From: Lysobacter sp. cf310
GTDB taxonomy: Bacteria > Pseudomonadota > Gammaproteobacteria > Xanthomonadales > Xanthomonadaceae
Assembly (NCBI RefSeq): GCF_900114355.1
Contig: NZ_FOSS01000001.1
Span: 1 to 64,000 of the forward strand
Direction: 5' to 3'
Length of the DNA: 64,000 bases
How positions within the stretch are numbered: the stretch's first letter is position 1; every line of letters starts with the position of its first letter. Positions 33,788-45,451 of the stretch are shown piece after piece. Under the pieces are notes generated by a model, which was given only the letters and a program-made list of their open reading frames with translations, did not search any database and had not been told where the DNA came from. Both the position numbers and the translations under genes were made by a program.

Positions 33788-33863
33788 TGGTGCCGGAAAT
33801 AGGAATCGAACCTACGACCTACGCATTACGAATGCGCCGCTCTACCAACTGAGCTATTCCGGC
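33788..33863 (-). tRNA. tRNA-Thr(CGT)
   Basis: A perfect 76-base cloverleaf: 7-bp acceptor GCCGGAA/TTCCGGC, D stem GCTC/GAGC, anticodon loop TTCGTAA with anticodon CGT (reads ACG), T stem closing with G53-C61, discriminator A and encoded CCA. This is the functional copy. Its last 22 bases short of the terminal A recur at 16804. Confidence 0.97.
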
Positions 33864-33990
33864 GGTGTTACGGGCCCCGGCCTTGCGGCGTGGGCGTCCG
33901 CGGGCGGGCCGCGGGGGTGTGAATTGTAGGGTTGGGCACCGGGGCGGGTCAATTCAGCCGGGTCGGAAGGCGCCCTGCCCGCTCCCGGCC

Positions 33991-34941
33991 TCAGCCGACC
34001 AGGCGCAGGCGCAGTTCCTTGGGCAGGGCGAAGACCATGTCCTCGGGCTCGCCGTCGAGCTCGTTGACGCGCTGCGCGCCGAGTTCGCGCAGGCGCTCGA
34101 TGACGCCGCGCACCAGCACTTCCGGGGCGGAGGCGCCGGCGGTGATGCCGATGCGCTTGCGGCCCTTGACCCATTCCGGGTCGATCTCGACGGCGCCGTC
34201 GATCAGGTAGGCTTCCACGCCCTCGCGCTCGGACAGCTCGCGCAGGCGGTTGGAGTTGGAGCTGTTGGGCGAACCGACCACCAGCACCAGGTCGCACTTT
34301 GCGGCCAGTTCGCGCACGGCGTCCTGGCGGTTCTGGGTGGCGTAGCAGATGTCGTCGTGGCGCGGGCCCTGGATGGCCGGGTACTTGGCGCGCATGGCTT
34401 CGATCACGCTGCGGGTGTCGTCCACCGACAGCGTGGTCTGGGTGGTGTAGGCCAGGTTCTCGGGCTGGTCGACGTCGAGCGCGGCGACGTCGTCGGCGTC
34501 CTCGACCAGGTAGATGCGGCCGGAGCCGGCTTCGCGCCGCCACTGGCCCATCGTGCCTTCGACTTCGGGATGGCCTTCGTGGCCGATCAGGATCACGTCG
34601 CGGCCGGCGCGGCAGTGGCGCGAGACTTCCAGGTGGACCTTGGTGACCAACGGGCAGGTCGCGTCGAACACTTTCAGGCCGCGGCGCTCGGCTTCCTCGC
34701 GCACGGCCTTGGACACGCCGTGGGCGCTGAAGATCACGGTGGCGCCGTCGGGCACTTCGTCGAGCTCTTCGACGAAGATCGCGCCGCGGTGCTTGAGGTC
34801 GTCGACCACGAAGCGGTTGTGCACGACTTCGTGGCGCACGTAGATCGGCGCGCCCAGGGTCTCGATCGCGCGTTTGACGATCTCGATCGCGCGGTCGACG
34901 CCGGCGCAGAAACCGCGGGGATTGGCGAGCAGGACGTCCAT
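33991..34941 (-). CDS. ispH: 4-hydroxy-3-methylbut-2-enyl diphosphate reductase IspH
   Basis: IspH catalyses the last step of the MEP pathway, reducing HMBPP to IPP and DMAPP with a 4Fe-4S cluster. The 316-residue product has the cluster cysteines C12 (NPRGFCAGV), C96 (DATCPLV) and C199 (ICYATQNRQ), the substrate histidines H41, H74 and H124, and E126 in [11 protein letters not shown]. Length is standard. It starts 20 bases after lspA, in the operon order ribF-ileS-lspA-ispH common in gammaproteobacteria. Confidence 0.98.
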   Translation of the reverse strand: MDVLLANPRGFCAGVDRAIEIVKRAIETLGAPIYVRHEVVHNRFVVDDLKHRGAIFVEELDEVPDGATVIFSAHGVSKAVREEAERRGLKVFDATCPLVTKVHLEVSRHCRAGRDVILIGHEGHPEVEGTMGQWRREAGSGRIYLVEDADDVAALDVDQPENLAYTTQTTLSVDDTRSVIEAMRAKYPAIQGPRHDDICYATQNRQDAVRELAAKCDLVLVVGSPNSSNSNRLRELSEREGVEAYLIDGAVEIDPEWVKGRKRIGITAGASAPEVLVRGVIERLRELGAQRVNELDGEPEDMVFALPKELRLRLVG

Positions 34942-34961
34942 GGGCCGATTGTACTCCTGCC

Positions 34962-35465
34962 CTAGCCCTTGGGCTTGGCCGGGGGTGTCGCGAACAGGCC
35001 GACCAGGGCGATCCCGACCGCGCCAGCCACGATCGCCGAGTCGGCCAGGTTGAAGGCCGGCCAGTAGTGCTCCTGCCAATGCCACTGGATGAAGTCGACC
35101 ACGTGGCCGTGCAGCAGGCGGTCGATGACGTTGCCCAGGGCGCCACCGATCACCAGCGCGTAGGGCAGCGCGGTCTTCCAGTCGCCGCGCGCGGTGCGCC
35201 GCAGCCAGGCCGCGAGCAGGCCGCTGATGGCCACCGCCAGCACCACGAAGAAGTACTTCTGCCAGCCGCCGGCGTCGCTGAGGAAGCTGAAGGCGGCGCC
35301 GGTGTTGTAGGTGCGGTACCAGTTCCAGACGCCTTCGATGACCGGGATGGCGGTGTATTCGGGCAGCGAGGACAGCACCCAGGCCTTGCTGAGCTGGTCG
35401 AGCACGATCACCACGACCGAGACGATCAGCCAGGGCAGCGCGTTCTTGCTGGGGAGTTGCGACAT
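34962..35465 (-). CDS. lspA: Lipoprotein signal peptidase LspA
   Basis: Signal peptidase II cleaves prolipoproteins ahead of the lipid-modified Cys in the inner membrane. The 167-residue protein has four membrane helices and the catalytic aspartates D124 (GHVVDFI) and D142 (NLADSAI), with the NTGAAFS motif at 54-60. It sits between ileS and ispH on the same strand; the 118-base gap to ileS may carry some regulation. Confidence 0.98.
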   Translation of the reverse strand: MSQLPSKNALPWLIVSVVVIVLDQLSKAWVLSSLPEYTAIPVIEGVWNWYRTYNTGAAFSFLSDAGGWQKYFFVVLAVAISGLLAAWLRRTARGDWKTALPYALVIGGALGNVIDRLLHGHVVDFIQWHWQEHYWPAFNLADSAIVAGAVGIALVGLFATPPAKPKG

Positions 35466-35583
35466 CGTGTTGCGCTCCTGGTTCCGGCGGGGCCGGAAGC
35501 CCGGTGAAGAGGTCCGCGAGGGACCCGGTGATTCGGCTACCGCTCCGCATCGGATCGACGCGGAGCGGATGAGGGACGAGGGT

Positions 35584-38532
35584 TCAGAACCAGCGACGGT
35601 CCTCGCCCGCGCCGGCGACGTTCTCGACGCAGCGGCCGCACAGTTCCGGATGCGCGGGGTCGCTGCCGACGTCGGCGCGGTAATGCCAGCAGCGCACGCA
35701 CTTGCGCTTGGCGGTGGGCGCGGCGGTCACCGCGATGTCCTTGATCGCGTCGTCGGCGACGATTTCGACGTCGCCGCTGATGAACAGGAAGCGCAGCTCG
35801 TCGGCGAACGGCGCCAGCCAGTTCTGGTCGGCGACGCCGCAACGCAGCGCGATCTCGGCCTCGAGCGCGGCGCCGATCTTGCCTTCGGCGCGCATCGGTT
35901 CCAGGGTCTTGCTGACGTCGTCGCGCAGCGCCAGCAGACGGGCGAAGTCCTCGGCCGACAGCGGCGCCTCATCGGACAGCAGGGCCAGGCCGTCGTACCA
36001 GGTGGTGAACAGCACATTGCCTTCGCGCGCGCCCTGCTCGGTATTGGCCGGCAGGTGGCGCCACATCTCGTCGGCGGTGAAGGCCAGGATCGGCGCGATC
36101 CAGCGCACGAAGGCCTCGGCGATGCGGTACATCGCGCTCTGCGCCGAACGGCGGCCGCGCGAGTTCTCCTGCATCGTGTACAGGCGGTCCTTGGTGACGT
36201 CCAGGTACAGCGAGCCCAGGTCGACGCTGCAGAAGTTCGACAGCGCCTGCACGATTTCGGCGAAGTCGTAGCGCTCGTAGGCGGCGGCGATGCGGTCCTG
36301 CAGCTCGGCCGCGCGATGCACGATCCAGCGGTCCAGGGCGACCATATCGTCCAGCGCGACCAGGTCGCGCGCGGGGTCGAAGCCGCTGAGGTTGCCGAGC
36401 AGGAAGCGCGCGGTGTTGCGGATGCGGCGGTAGACGTCGCCATTTTGCTTGAGGATGCTATCGGACACCGACATTTCGGCACTAAAGTCGGTCGCCGCGA
36501 CCCACAAGCGAAGTACATCAGCGCCCATTTTGTCGATGACGTGCTGCGGCACTACGACGTTACCCAGCGATTTTGATTGTTTGAGGCCTTTCTCATCGAC
36601 GGTGAAGCCATGGGTCAGCACCTGCCGGTACGGTGCTACGCCGTCCATCGCCACGCCGCTGAGCAGCGCGCTGTGGAACCAGCCGCGGTGCTGGTCGGAG
36701 CCTTCCAGATACAGATCCGCGGGCTTGTGCAGGCCGTCCTGCGGGCGTTGCGCGAGCACGCATTCGTGGCTGGTGCCGGAGTCGAACCAGACGTCGAGGA
36801 TGTCGTTGACCTTCTCGTAGTCCGCGGCCTCCTCGCCCAGCAACTGCTCGGCGGTCATGGCGTACCAGGCATCGACGCCCGCGCTTTCGACCGCGTCGGC
36901 GACCCGACGCATGATTTCGCCGGTGCGCGGATGCGGCAGCCCGGTTTCGCGGTGGAAGAACAGCGCGATCGGCACGCCCCAGTAGCGCTGGCGCGAGATG
37001 GTCCAGTCCGGGCGCCCTTCGATCATGTTGTAGATGCGCGCCTCGCCCCAGCCCGGCACCCAGGACACGCCCGGGATCGCGGCCAATGCGTCGCGGCGCA
37101 GGCCGGCCTGCTCCATCGAGATGAACCACTGCGGGGTGGCGCGGAACACCACCGGCGTCTTGTGGCGCCAGCAGTGCGGGTAGCTGTGCTTGATGCGGCC
37201 GGCGGCGAGCAGCGCGCCGCGCGCGCGCAGCACCTCGACGATGACCGGATCGATCTTGAAGATGTGCTGGCCGGCGAGTACGTGGCCGTCGGCCGGCGGC
37301 GTCGACGGCAGGTACAGACCGCGCGCGTCGACCGGGTTGATCTGGGCGGCGCTGTAGCGCTCGACCAGGCCGTACTTCAGGCCGACCGCGTAGTCCTCCT
37401 GGCCGTGGCCGGGCGCGGTGTGGACCGCGCCGGTGCCGGCGTCGACGGTGACGTGGTCGCCCAGCAGCACCGGGATCTCGCGCTCGTAGAACGGGTGCTG
37501 CAGGCGCAGGCCTTCGAAGGCGACGCCCGGCTGCGGGCCCCATTCGCTCGCCTGCACGCTCGCGCCCTGCTTCAGCGCGTCGCGGTTGGCCAGCGTGGTC
37601 AGGAAACCCGCGGTGAGGTCGTGCGCGACCAGCAGGTATTCCGGACGCCGGCCGTCCTCGCGGAACAGGCCTTCCGCGCCCGGCTCCAGCTTGACCAGCA
37701 TGTAGTTCACTTCCGGACCCAGCGTGACCGCCAGGCTGGCCGGCAGCGTCCACGGTGTGGTGGTCCAGATCGGCACCGACAGCGGCGCGCCGTCGTCGGC
37801 GAGGCCGAAGGCGTCGAACACGCGCTTGCGGTCCAACACCGGGTAGCGCACGTAGATTTCGGTGGACTCTTTGTCCTGGTATTCGATTTCGGCCTCGGCC
37901 AGCGCCGAGCCGCAGTCGAAGCACCAGTGCACCGGCTTGGAGCCGCGCACCAGGTGGCCGCGATCGACGATCTTGGCCAGCGAACGCATGATGTCCGCCT
38001 CGTAGCGGAAATCCATGGTCCGGTAGGGATTGTCCCAATCGCCGATCACGCCCAGGCGTTTGAAATCGCGCCGCTGGATGTCGATCTGAGTGGTCGCGTA
38101 CTCGCGGCACTTGGCGCGGAACGCAGCCGCGTCCAGCACGCGGCCGTCGACCGTGCTGCCGACCTTGCCATATTCCTTCTCGACCTTGTGTTCGATCGGC
38201 AAGCCGTGGCAATCCCAGCCCGGCACGTAGGGCGCGTCGAAGCCGGCCAGCAGCTTGGACTTGACCACGATGTCCTTGAGCACCTTGTTGACCGCGTGGC
38301 CGATGTGGATCTCGCCGTTGGCGTACGGCGGGCCGTCGTGCAGCACGAAGCTGCGCTCGCGGCCGCCGGTCTTCTCGCGGATTCGCTGATACAGGCCTTC
38401 GCTCTCCCAGCGCGCCAGGGTTTCCGGCTCGCGCTTGGGCAGATCGCCACGCATCGGGAAATCGGTCGCCGGCAGCAGCAGGCTGGCCTTGTAGGCGTTG
38501 CCGGGGGCGGGTTGGCTGGGGTCGTTGGTCAC
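35584..38532 (-). CDS. ileS: Isoleucyl-tRNA synthetase
   Basis: A class Ia synthetase of 982 residues, a little long for bacterial IleS (about 940). HIGH motif H76-I-G-H79, KMSKS-type motif KQSKS near residue 651, CP1 editing domain ([11 protein letters not shown]), and a C-terminal zinc finger ([17 protein letters not shown]). The start is a GTG at 38532, eight bases after the ribF stop; the frame is open upstream but that part is the ribF shadow. The extra length lies in inserts in the catalytic and anticodon domains. Essential gene. Confidence 0.97.
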   Translation of the reverse strand: MTNDPSQPAPGNAYKASLLLPATDFPMRGDLPKREPETLARWESEGLYQRIREKTGGRERSFVLHDGPPYANGEIHIGHAVNKVLKDIVVKSKLLAGFDAPYVPGWDCHGLPIEHKVEKEYGKVGSTVDGRVLDAAAFRAKCREYATTQIDIQRRDFKRLGVIGDWDNPYRTMDFRYEADIMRSLAKIVDRGHLVRGSKPVHWCFDCGSALAEAEIEYQDKESTEIYVRYPVLDRKRVFDAFGLADDGAPLSVPIWTTTPWTLPASLAVTLGPEVNYMLVKLEPGAEGLFREDGRRPEYLLVAHDLTAGFLTTLANRDALKQGASVQASEWGPQPGVAFEGLRLQHPFYEREIPVLLGDHVTVDAGTGAVHTAPGHGQEDYAVGLKYGLVERYSAAQINPVDARGLYLPSTPPADGHVLAGQHIFKIDPVIVEVLRARGALLAAGRIKHSYPHCWRHKTPVVFRATPQWFISMEQAGLRRDALAAIPGVSWVPGWGEARIYNMIEGRPDWTISRQRYWGVPIALFFHRETGLPHPRTGEIMRRVADAVESAGVDAWYAMTAEQLLGEEAADYEKVNDILDVWFDSGTSHECVLAQRPQDGLHKPADLYLEGSDQHRGWFHSALLSGVAMDGVAPYRQVLTHGFTVDEKGLKQSKSLGNVVVPQHVIDKMGADVLRLWVAATDFSAEMSVSDSILKQNGDVYRRIRNTARFLLGNLSGFDPARDLVALDDMVALDRWIVHRAAELQDRIAAAYERYDFAEIVQALSNFCSVDLGSLYLDVTKDRLYTMQENSRGRRSAQSAMYRIAEAFVRWIAPILAFTADEMWRHLPANTEQGAREGNVLFTTWYDGLALLSDEAPLSAEDFARLLALRDDVSKTLEPMRAEGKIGAALEAEIALRCGVADQNWLAPFADELRFLFISGDVEIVADDAIKDIAVTAAPTAKRKCVRCWHYRADVGSDPAHPELCGRCVENVAGAGEDRRWF

Positions 38533-38540
38533 AGCGGGTC

Positions 38541-39578
38541 TCAGGCAGTTTTCTCGGCCGCGTCGGCGGCCCGAGCTGGCGACGTAGACGCACGTCGAGG
38601 GTCGTGGTGCGGAAGATCGGTGTGCGCTTGCGCAGAACGGCGCTGCGCGTCGAGCAGCAGCAGCTCGCGCGCCTGGGCGGCATCGCGGTGCATCTGCTGG
38701 GTCAGCGAGGCCAGATCGGGAAACTTCAGTTCGGCGCGCAGGTGGGCGACGAACTCGACCTCGATGCGACGACCGTACAGGTCGCCGTCGAAGTCGAACA
38801 GATGCGCTTCCAGCAGCGGCTCGACGCCGTCCACCGTGGGCCGCGTGCCCAGGCTGGACACCGACGCGCGCGGACGCTCGCCGACGCCGTGCACCCAGGT
38901 CGCGTAGATCCCCGACAGCGCCGGGGTCTTGCCGCCGAAGCGCAGGTTGGCGGTCGGGAACCCCAGGGTGCGGCCGAGCTGCTGGCCGCGCACCACGCGT
39001 CCGCCGATCGCATAGGGGCGCCCGAGCAGGCCGGCAGCGGCGGCGAAGTCGCCGGCCAGCAGCGCGGCGCGGATGCGGGTGCTGGAGACGCGTTCGCCAT
39101 CGTGGTGCACGGGCTCGATCTCGTGCGCTTCGAAGCCGCATTCCTCGCCGAGCCGGCGCAACACGCCGATATCGCCGCCACGGGCCTTGCCGAAGCGGAA
39201 CTCGGGACCGACCCAGACCTCGCGCGCGCCCAGACGCTCGACCAGCACCCGGCGCACGAAGCTCTCGGCGTCCAGGCCGCTGAGGCGGGCGTTGAAACGC
39301 AGCAGGCCGACCTGATCGGCGTCCAGCGCGAGCAAGCCCTCGGCCTTGGCGCGCGGCAGCAGCAAGCGCGGCGGCGGCGCCGACGGGGCGAAGAATTCGC
39401 GCGGCAGCGGCTCGAAGCTCAAGGCCACCGCCCGCACGCCCAGCGCATGCGCACGCGCGACCGTGTGGCGCACCAGCGCGCGATGCCCGAGGTGCAGGCC
39501 ATCGAAGGCGCCGATGCAGACCACACTGCCGTGCGGGCAACGGGGCCCGCCCTCGACGTCACGAAACAGCCTGCTCAT
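38541..39578 (-). CDS. ribF: Bifunctional riboflavin kinase/FAD synthetase RibF
   Basis: RibF phosphorylates riboflavin to FMN and adenylates FMN to FAD. The N-terminal nucleotidyltransferase domain has the HIGH-like [13 protein letters not shown] at residues 23-35 and SSTRIR near 165; the C-terminal kinase domain has [11 protein letters not shown] and the [14 protein letters not shown] motif. The last 30 residues are an Ala/His-rich tail beyond the normal end. First gene of the ribF-ileS-lspA-ispH operon, divergent from nothing close; murJ lies 96 bases away on the same strand. Confidence 0.96.
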   Translation of the reverse strand: MSRLFRDVEGGPRCPHGSVVCIGAFDGLHLGHRALVRHTVARAHALGVRAVALSFEPLPREFFAPSAPPPRLLLPRAKAEGLLALDADQVGLLRFNARLSGLDAESFVRRVLVERLGAREVWVGPEFRFGKARGGDIGVLRRLGEECGFEAHEIEPVHHDGERVSSTRIRAALLAGDFAAAAGLLGRPYAIGGRVVRGQQLGRTLGFPTANLRFGGKTPALSGIYATWVHGVGERPRASVSSLGTRPTVDGVEPLLEAHLFDFDGDLYGRRIEVEFVAHLRAELKFPDLASLTQQMHRDAAQARELLLLDAQRRSAQAHTDLPHHDPRRASTSPARAADAAEKTA

Positions 39579-39674
39579 GGGATTGCGTGGGGGACCGGCT
39601 CGAAAGGAGCGTTCAAAAGGATGAATCAGGAAGTATAGCCGGCGCGGGCGACTCTCAAGCCGCCCGCGCCGGAC

Positions 39675-41306
39675 TCAGTGTCCGCGCAGGTCGCGCGGGC
39701 GGATGCCCTGCAGCCACAGCATCGCGGCATAGACCGCGCCGCCCGCGCCCACCGTCACCGCGAGCTTCCAGCCGCGCTCCCACCACGGCCACGCGGTCCA
39801 GCCCTGCCACAGCCACAGCAGGGCCAGCACCACCGCGCTCATCGCCAGCGCGGCCACGCCGATCTGACGCAGGAAGCGGCCCCAGCCGGGCTGGCGCGCA
39901 TACACCCGCGCGCGCCGCAGGTACCAGGCCAGCTGCAGCGCGTTGACCCAGCCGGCGATCGCGATCGCCAGGGCCAGGCAGGCATGCGCGCCGGGCACGT
40001 AACCCAGGGCTTCGCGCAGGTGCCCGCCGCTGCGGGTCAGCGCGGCCTGGCCGGCCTCGGTGAAGTACAGCGCGCTCAGCAACAGGGCCACGGTCGCGAC
40101 CAGGTTCACGATCACCGACACCACCGCCGATTTCACCGGGGTTTTGGTGTCCTGACGCGAATAGAAGGCCGGCGCCAGCACCTTCACCAGCAGGAAGGCC
40201 GGCACCGCGGTGGACTGCGCCATCAGGCTCAGGCGGATCATCGCGGTGTCGGTGGCGCTGAGGCGGCCGTATTGGAACAGGGTCGCGATCAAGGCCTCGG
40301 CGCACAGCACCAGGCCCAGGCAGGCCGGGATGCCGATCAGCAGGCACAGCCGGAAACCCCAATCCAGGCCCTTGGAAAAGCCCTGCGGATCGGTCGCGGC
40401 GTGGCGCTTGGACAAATGCGGCAGGATCACCGTGCCGATCGCGACGCCGAACATGCCCAGCGGAAATTCCAGCAGGCGGTCGGTCAGATACAGCCAGGTC
40501 ACGCTGCCGGCGATCAGGAACGAGGCCAGCGCGGTATTGAGCAGCAGATTGAGCTGGGCCACCGAGGAGCCGAACAGAGTCGGCACCATCAGCCGCATGA
40601 TCTTGCGCACACCCGCATGCGCCCCGCCCCAGCGCGGCCGCGGCAGCAGGCCCAGCTTGGACAGCGCGGGCAACTGGAACACCAGTTGCAGGATGCCCGC
40701 CACGAACACGCCCCAGGCCAGCGCCAGCACCGGCTCCAGGCCCAGCGGCCGCATCAGCGGCACCGCGCAGACCGCGGCGGCGATCATCGACAGGTTCAGC
40801 AGCACCGGCGACAGCGCCGGAATCGCGAAGCGCTCGTAGCTGTTCAGCACCCCGCCGACCAGCGAGGCCAGGGAGATGAACAAGGCATAGGGAAAGGTGA
40901 TCTGGAGCATTTCGGTGGCCAGGCGGTACTGCTCGCTGCCCGGCTCGAAGCCCGGCGCGAACAGTTGCATCACCCAGGGCGCGGCCAGCACCACCGCCGC
41001 AGTCAGCACCAGCAAGGCGGCGGTCAGGGTGCCGGTGACCCGGTCGACCAGTTCCTTGACCGCGGCGTGATCCTGCTTTTCCTTGTACTCGGCCAACACC
41101 GGCACGAAGGCCATCGAGAACGAGCCCTCGGCCGAGAGCCGGCGCAGGAAATTCGGGATCCGGAACGCGATGAAGAACGCGTCCATGGCCGGACTGGCGC
41201 CGAACTGCCAGGCGTAGACCTGGTCGCGGACCAGACCGGAGACCCGCGAAATCAGGGTCATGGCGCTGAAAACCACCGAGGACCGCAGCAAACCGGCCTT
41301 GCTCAT
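39675..41306 (-). CDS. murJ: Lipid II flippase MurJ
   Basis: MurJ flips lipid II across the inner membrane for peptidoglycan synthesis. The 543-residue protein is a MOP-superfamily transporter with about 14 membrane helices, opening MSKAGLLRSSVVFSAMTLIS and containing the RIPNFLRRLSAEGSFSMAFVPV block that holds the conserved Arg residues of the central cavity. The ATG at 41306 fits the family start; a longer frame upstream is not needed. It is divergent from rpsT, the standard neighbour in proteobacteria. Confidence 0.97.
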   Translation of the reverse strand: MSKAGLLRSSVVFSAMTLISRVSGLVRDQVYAWQFGASPAMDAFFIAFRIPNFLRRLSAEGSFSMAFVPVLAEYKEKQDHAAVKELVDRVTGTLTAALLVLTAAVVLAAPWVMQLFAPGFEPGSEQYRLATEMLQITFPYALFISLASLVGGVLNSYERFAIPALSPVLLNLSMIAAAVCAVPLMRPLGLEPVLALAWGVFVAGILQLVFQLPALSKLGLLPRPRWGGAHAGVRKIMRLMVPTLFGSSVAQLNLLLNTALASFLIAGSVTWLYLTDRLLEFPLGMFGVAIGTVILPHLSKRHAATDPQGFSKGLDWGFRLCLLIGIPACLGLVLCAEALIATLFQYGRLSATDTAMIRLSLMAQSTAVPAFLLVKVLAPAFYSRQDTKTPVKSAVVSVIVNLVATVALLLSALYFTEAGQAALTRSGGHLREALGYVPGAHACLALAIAIAGWVNALQLAWYLRRARVYARQPGWGRFLRQIGVAALAMSAVVLALLWLWQGWTAWPWWERGWKLAVTVGAGGAVYAAMLWLQGIRPRDLRGH

Positions 41307-41345
41307 CGCCCGCCCCCGGCCGTTCCGGTCGCCGCGGCGGCCCAG

Positions 41346-41374
41346 TTGACGCAAGTCACTGAATCGGCCATACT
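41346..41374 (+). promoter_or_regulatory. Sigma70-type promoter of rpsT
   Basis: TTGACG, a 17-base spacer and CATACT precede rpsT by about 80 bases. Five of six and four of six bases fit the -35 and -10 consensus. Confidence 0.6.
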
Positions 41375-41454
41375 TTTGGGTCTGATTTTCCGCAATTGCA
41401 TTTTTGCACCCAGTTCCATCACAGCTTTCAACCAAATTTTCCAGGAAACCACCC

Positions 41455-41724
41455 GTGGCAAACATCAAGTCCGCCAAGAAGCGCGCCAAGCAGACGGTCG
41501 TCCGCAATGCCCGTAACGCCAGCCAGCGTTCGATGCTGCGTACCGCCGTGAAGAAGGTGCTGAAGGCCCTCGGCGAGAACGACGCCGCCGGTGCCAAGTC
41601 CGCGTTCGACGTCGCTCAGCCGATCCTCGACCGCTTCAGCTCCCGTGGCCTGATCCACAAGAACAAGGCCGCGCGCCACAAGAGCCGCCTGTCGGCCCGC
41701 ATCAAGGCGCTGTCCGCCGCCTGA
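41455..41724 (+). CDS. rpsT: 30S ribosomal protein S20
   Basis: An 89-residue basic protein with the complete S20 pattern: [12 protein letters not shown] at the start, [15 protein letters not shown] in the middle and [14 protein letters not shown] near the end. It starts with GTG at 41455 after AGGA; S20 genes often use weak starts for autoregulation. Binds 16S rRNA in the body of the 30S subunit. Single gene with its own promoter and terminator. Confidence 0.98.
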   Translation: MANIKSAKKRAKQTVVRNARNASQRSMLRTAVKKVLKALGENDAAGAKSAFDVAQPILDRFSSRGLIHKNKAARHKSRLSARIKALSAA

Positions 41725-41761
41725 TTGCGACGCGACTGCGGCTTGCGCCGCAGCAGCATGC

Positions 41762-41787
41762 AAAAACCCGGCTTCGGCCGGGTTTTT
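41762..41787 (+). terminator. Rho-independent terminator of rpsT
   Basis: AAAAACCCGGC-TTCG-GCCGGGTTTTT is a perfect 11-bp stem with a UUCG tetraloop and a T tract. Confidence 0.95.
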
Positions 41788-42028
41788 GCTTTTCGCGGGT
41801 AGGCGATTCACGACGCACGCGGCCGCGCGTGCGGAAACATTCGCGACGGAAGCCGCGCCATATGCGTGCCGGGACATGCGGCGCATCGTCGGCGCCGCGC
41901 GTGAAGCGAGTACGAAGTGTCGTGCGCCGTCGCCTCGCGCGGCGACGGCGCGGCCGGCGATGCACGCGGCCAGGTTCGGCGCGCGACGGGCGCCGCTCAG
42001 GAACGGAATTGAACGGCGAGCCCGCGGC
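41788..42028. other. Convergent intergenic region between rpsT and obgE; no gene seen
   Basis: About 240 bases of CG-rich, Arg-codon-like sequence with many CGC/GCG words. Short ORFs on both strands have no ribosome-binding sites. No hairpin with a T tract serves obgE. Confidence 0.3.
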
Positions 42029-43854
<1,826 letters not shown>

Positions 43855-44075
43855 GACCGGTATTCCTCTGTAGTTATTTTGGTCGCTGCCGCACCCAATA
43901 GCGGGCGGACAGAAGCGGAATTGTAGGTGCTTCAGCGGCTTAGAGCAACTATCCCGCTCCGCCGGGGCGCTCCCGGGGCCAGCCCTGGCCGCCTGTCGCG
44001 GCCTTAACGCGTCTCATGTTGTAGTGAGCACGCTGCCAAGGATCCCGTGGCGCCCTATTCTGCGGGGATCGCCGC

Positions 44076-44720
44076 ATGTTCGAACATCTGCTGGACCAGA
44101 TCGGAAGCCGCAACGGCCTCAGCCCGGATCAGGCCCGGCGCCTGCTGGCGGCCTGGCTGGACCGCATCTTCGACCCCGCCCACGGCGGCACCACGGGCTT
44201 CGTTCAGGCGTTCCGGGCCCAAGGCCTGGAAGAGCTGGCGGCGTCCTGGATCGCCCCCGGCCCGAACCGGCCGCTGACCGCCGACCAGTTGGAGCGGGTG
44301 TTCGGCGAGGCCGAGATCGCCGCCCTCGCCCGTGCCCTGGACCTGCCGGCGGCGGCCGTGGCCAGCGCCTCGGCCGCGATCCTGCCCGAGGCGGTCGACA
44401 CCCTGGGCGAGGACGGTCGCTGGCACGGCGGCAACGCGGTGACCGGCGACGAACCCACCGAAACCGAACCCTACCGATTCGAGGCGTCCGCGGCGTCCGG
44501 CGAGGACGCCCCACGCATGGCGCCACCCGCCGCCGAGTCGATCGGACTGCATCCGATCCGCGATGCCGCGCCCGGTCCGCTGTCGTCCGAGCCCGCGCCG
44601 CTGTATCGCGCCGACGACACGCCGGCATTGGCTTCGACGAAATCGTTCGCGCGCCGCGCGCTGCCCTGGCTGCTCATCGCCCTGTTCCTGATCGCGTTGG
44701 CGCTGCTGTTGCGCGCTTAA
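44076..44720 (+). CDS. YidB-like (DUF937) protein with C-terminal membrane helix
   Basis: The N-terminal 110 residues match the YidB pattern: FEHLLDQIG, then SWIAPGPNRPLTADQLERVFG, IAALARALDLP and ILPEAVDTLGEDG. A Pro/Glu/Ser-rich linker of about 75 residues leads to a single C-terminal helix (LPWLLIALFLIALALLLRA), so the protein is tail-anchored with the domain in the cytoplasm. YidB function is unknown. Divergent from rplU. Confidence 0.75.
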   Translation: MFEHLLDQIGSRNGLSPDQARRLLAAWLDRIFDPAHGGTTGFVQAFRAQGLEELAASWIAPGPNRPLTADQLERVFGEAEIAALARALDLPAAAVASASAAILPEAVDTLGEDGRWHGGNAVTGDEPTETEPYRFEASAASGEDAPRMAPPAAESIGLHPIRDAAPGPLSSEPAPLYRADDTPALASTKSFARRALPWLLIALFLIALALLLRA

Positions 44721-45451
44721 CGCTAAGCCAACGCAAGCCGACGCGAAGTGCGCCGCAATTGCGGAGCGACGCAGTTCACACTATCGACATGGCGTTCGCG
44801 CGCTGCGGTCGGCGCGACTTGCGCTTGCCTTGCGCCCGTTCGTGTTTGTGAAGGAGCGCATTTTTCGTAGCGAATTCAGTATCGCATTCGATTTGCAGCA
44901 CCGCGGCTGCATCCACGTTACATGCGGCGTTACATATCCGCGCAACACCGGTGCCTGCTTTAGTCGTAGTGCATGCCACTTGCGCGCATCGCAACGCTTG
45001 AATTAGCTTGCCATGGACGCGCCTGCAGGGGGTCGCGTCGGGATCGAACCAGCAAGGATGCTGAGTCGCACGCCAGCGCGCGCGACGTCGGCGGAGATCG
45101 CCGGTTCCACACACAGGGGGCCTCTGCATGCGACTGGATTCATCCAGCCTTCCCGCGTCTCGCCGCGACGGCGACCGCTGCGCATGCGCGGCACCTCACG
45201 CTTCGTTCCAGCACGTGCGTAACGATGCGTTCGCATGCGTCGCAGCCACCGCGACGCCGATGCGCGAGGCTGTGCTCCTGCGTTTCCACTCCCCCATTAC
45301 CGCGACTGCGCGGCGCCCCGGACGGGCGTTCACGCGCGGCCTGCGCACCGAAGTCCCGCGGCGAGGAAAGATGCCATAGCCGCGGACCAGCGCCCGACGC
45401 TATCAGGGGATGCGTCGGGGATCATGAGCTACGAAATCAAGGATGTTTGTC
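44721..45451. other. Long non-coding stretch before the subtilase gene
   Basis: About 730 bases without a supported gene, unusual for this dense region. It has an AT-richer core (44850-45010) with GTTACAT and TTACATATC words and should carry the protease promoter and a long leader. ORFs present on both strands are Arg/His-rich and lack ribosome-binding sites. A small RNA or regulatory leader is possible but I see no clear structure. Confidence 0.35.

Noticed and set aside
36577-38907. A 776-codon plus-strand ORF
   Set aside because: Antisense of ileS; composition typical of a shadow frame.
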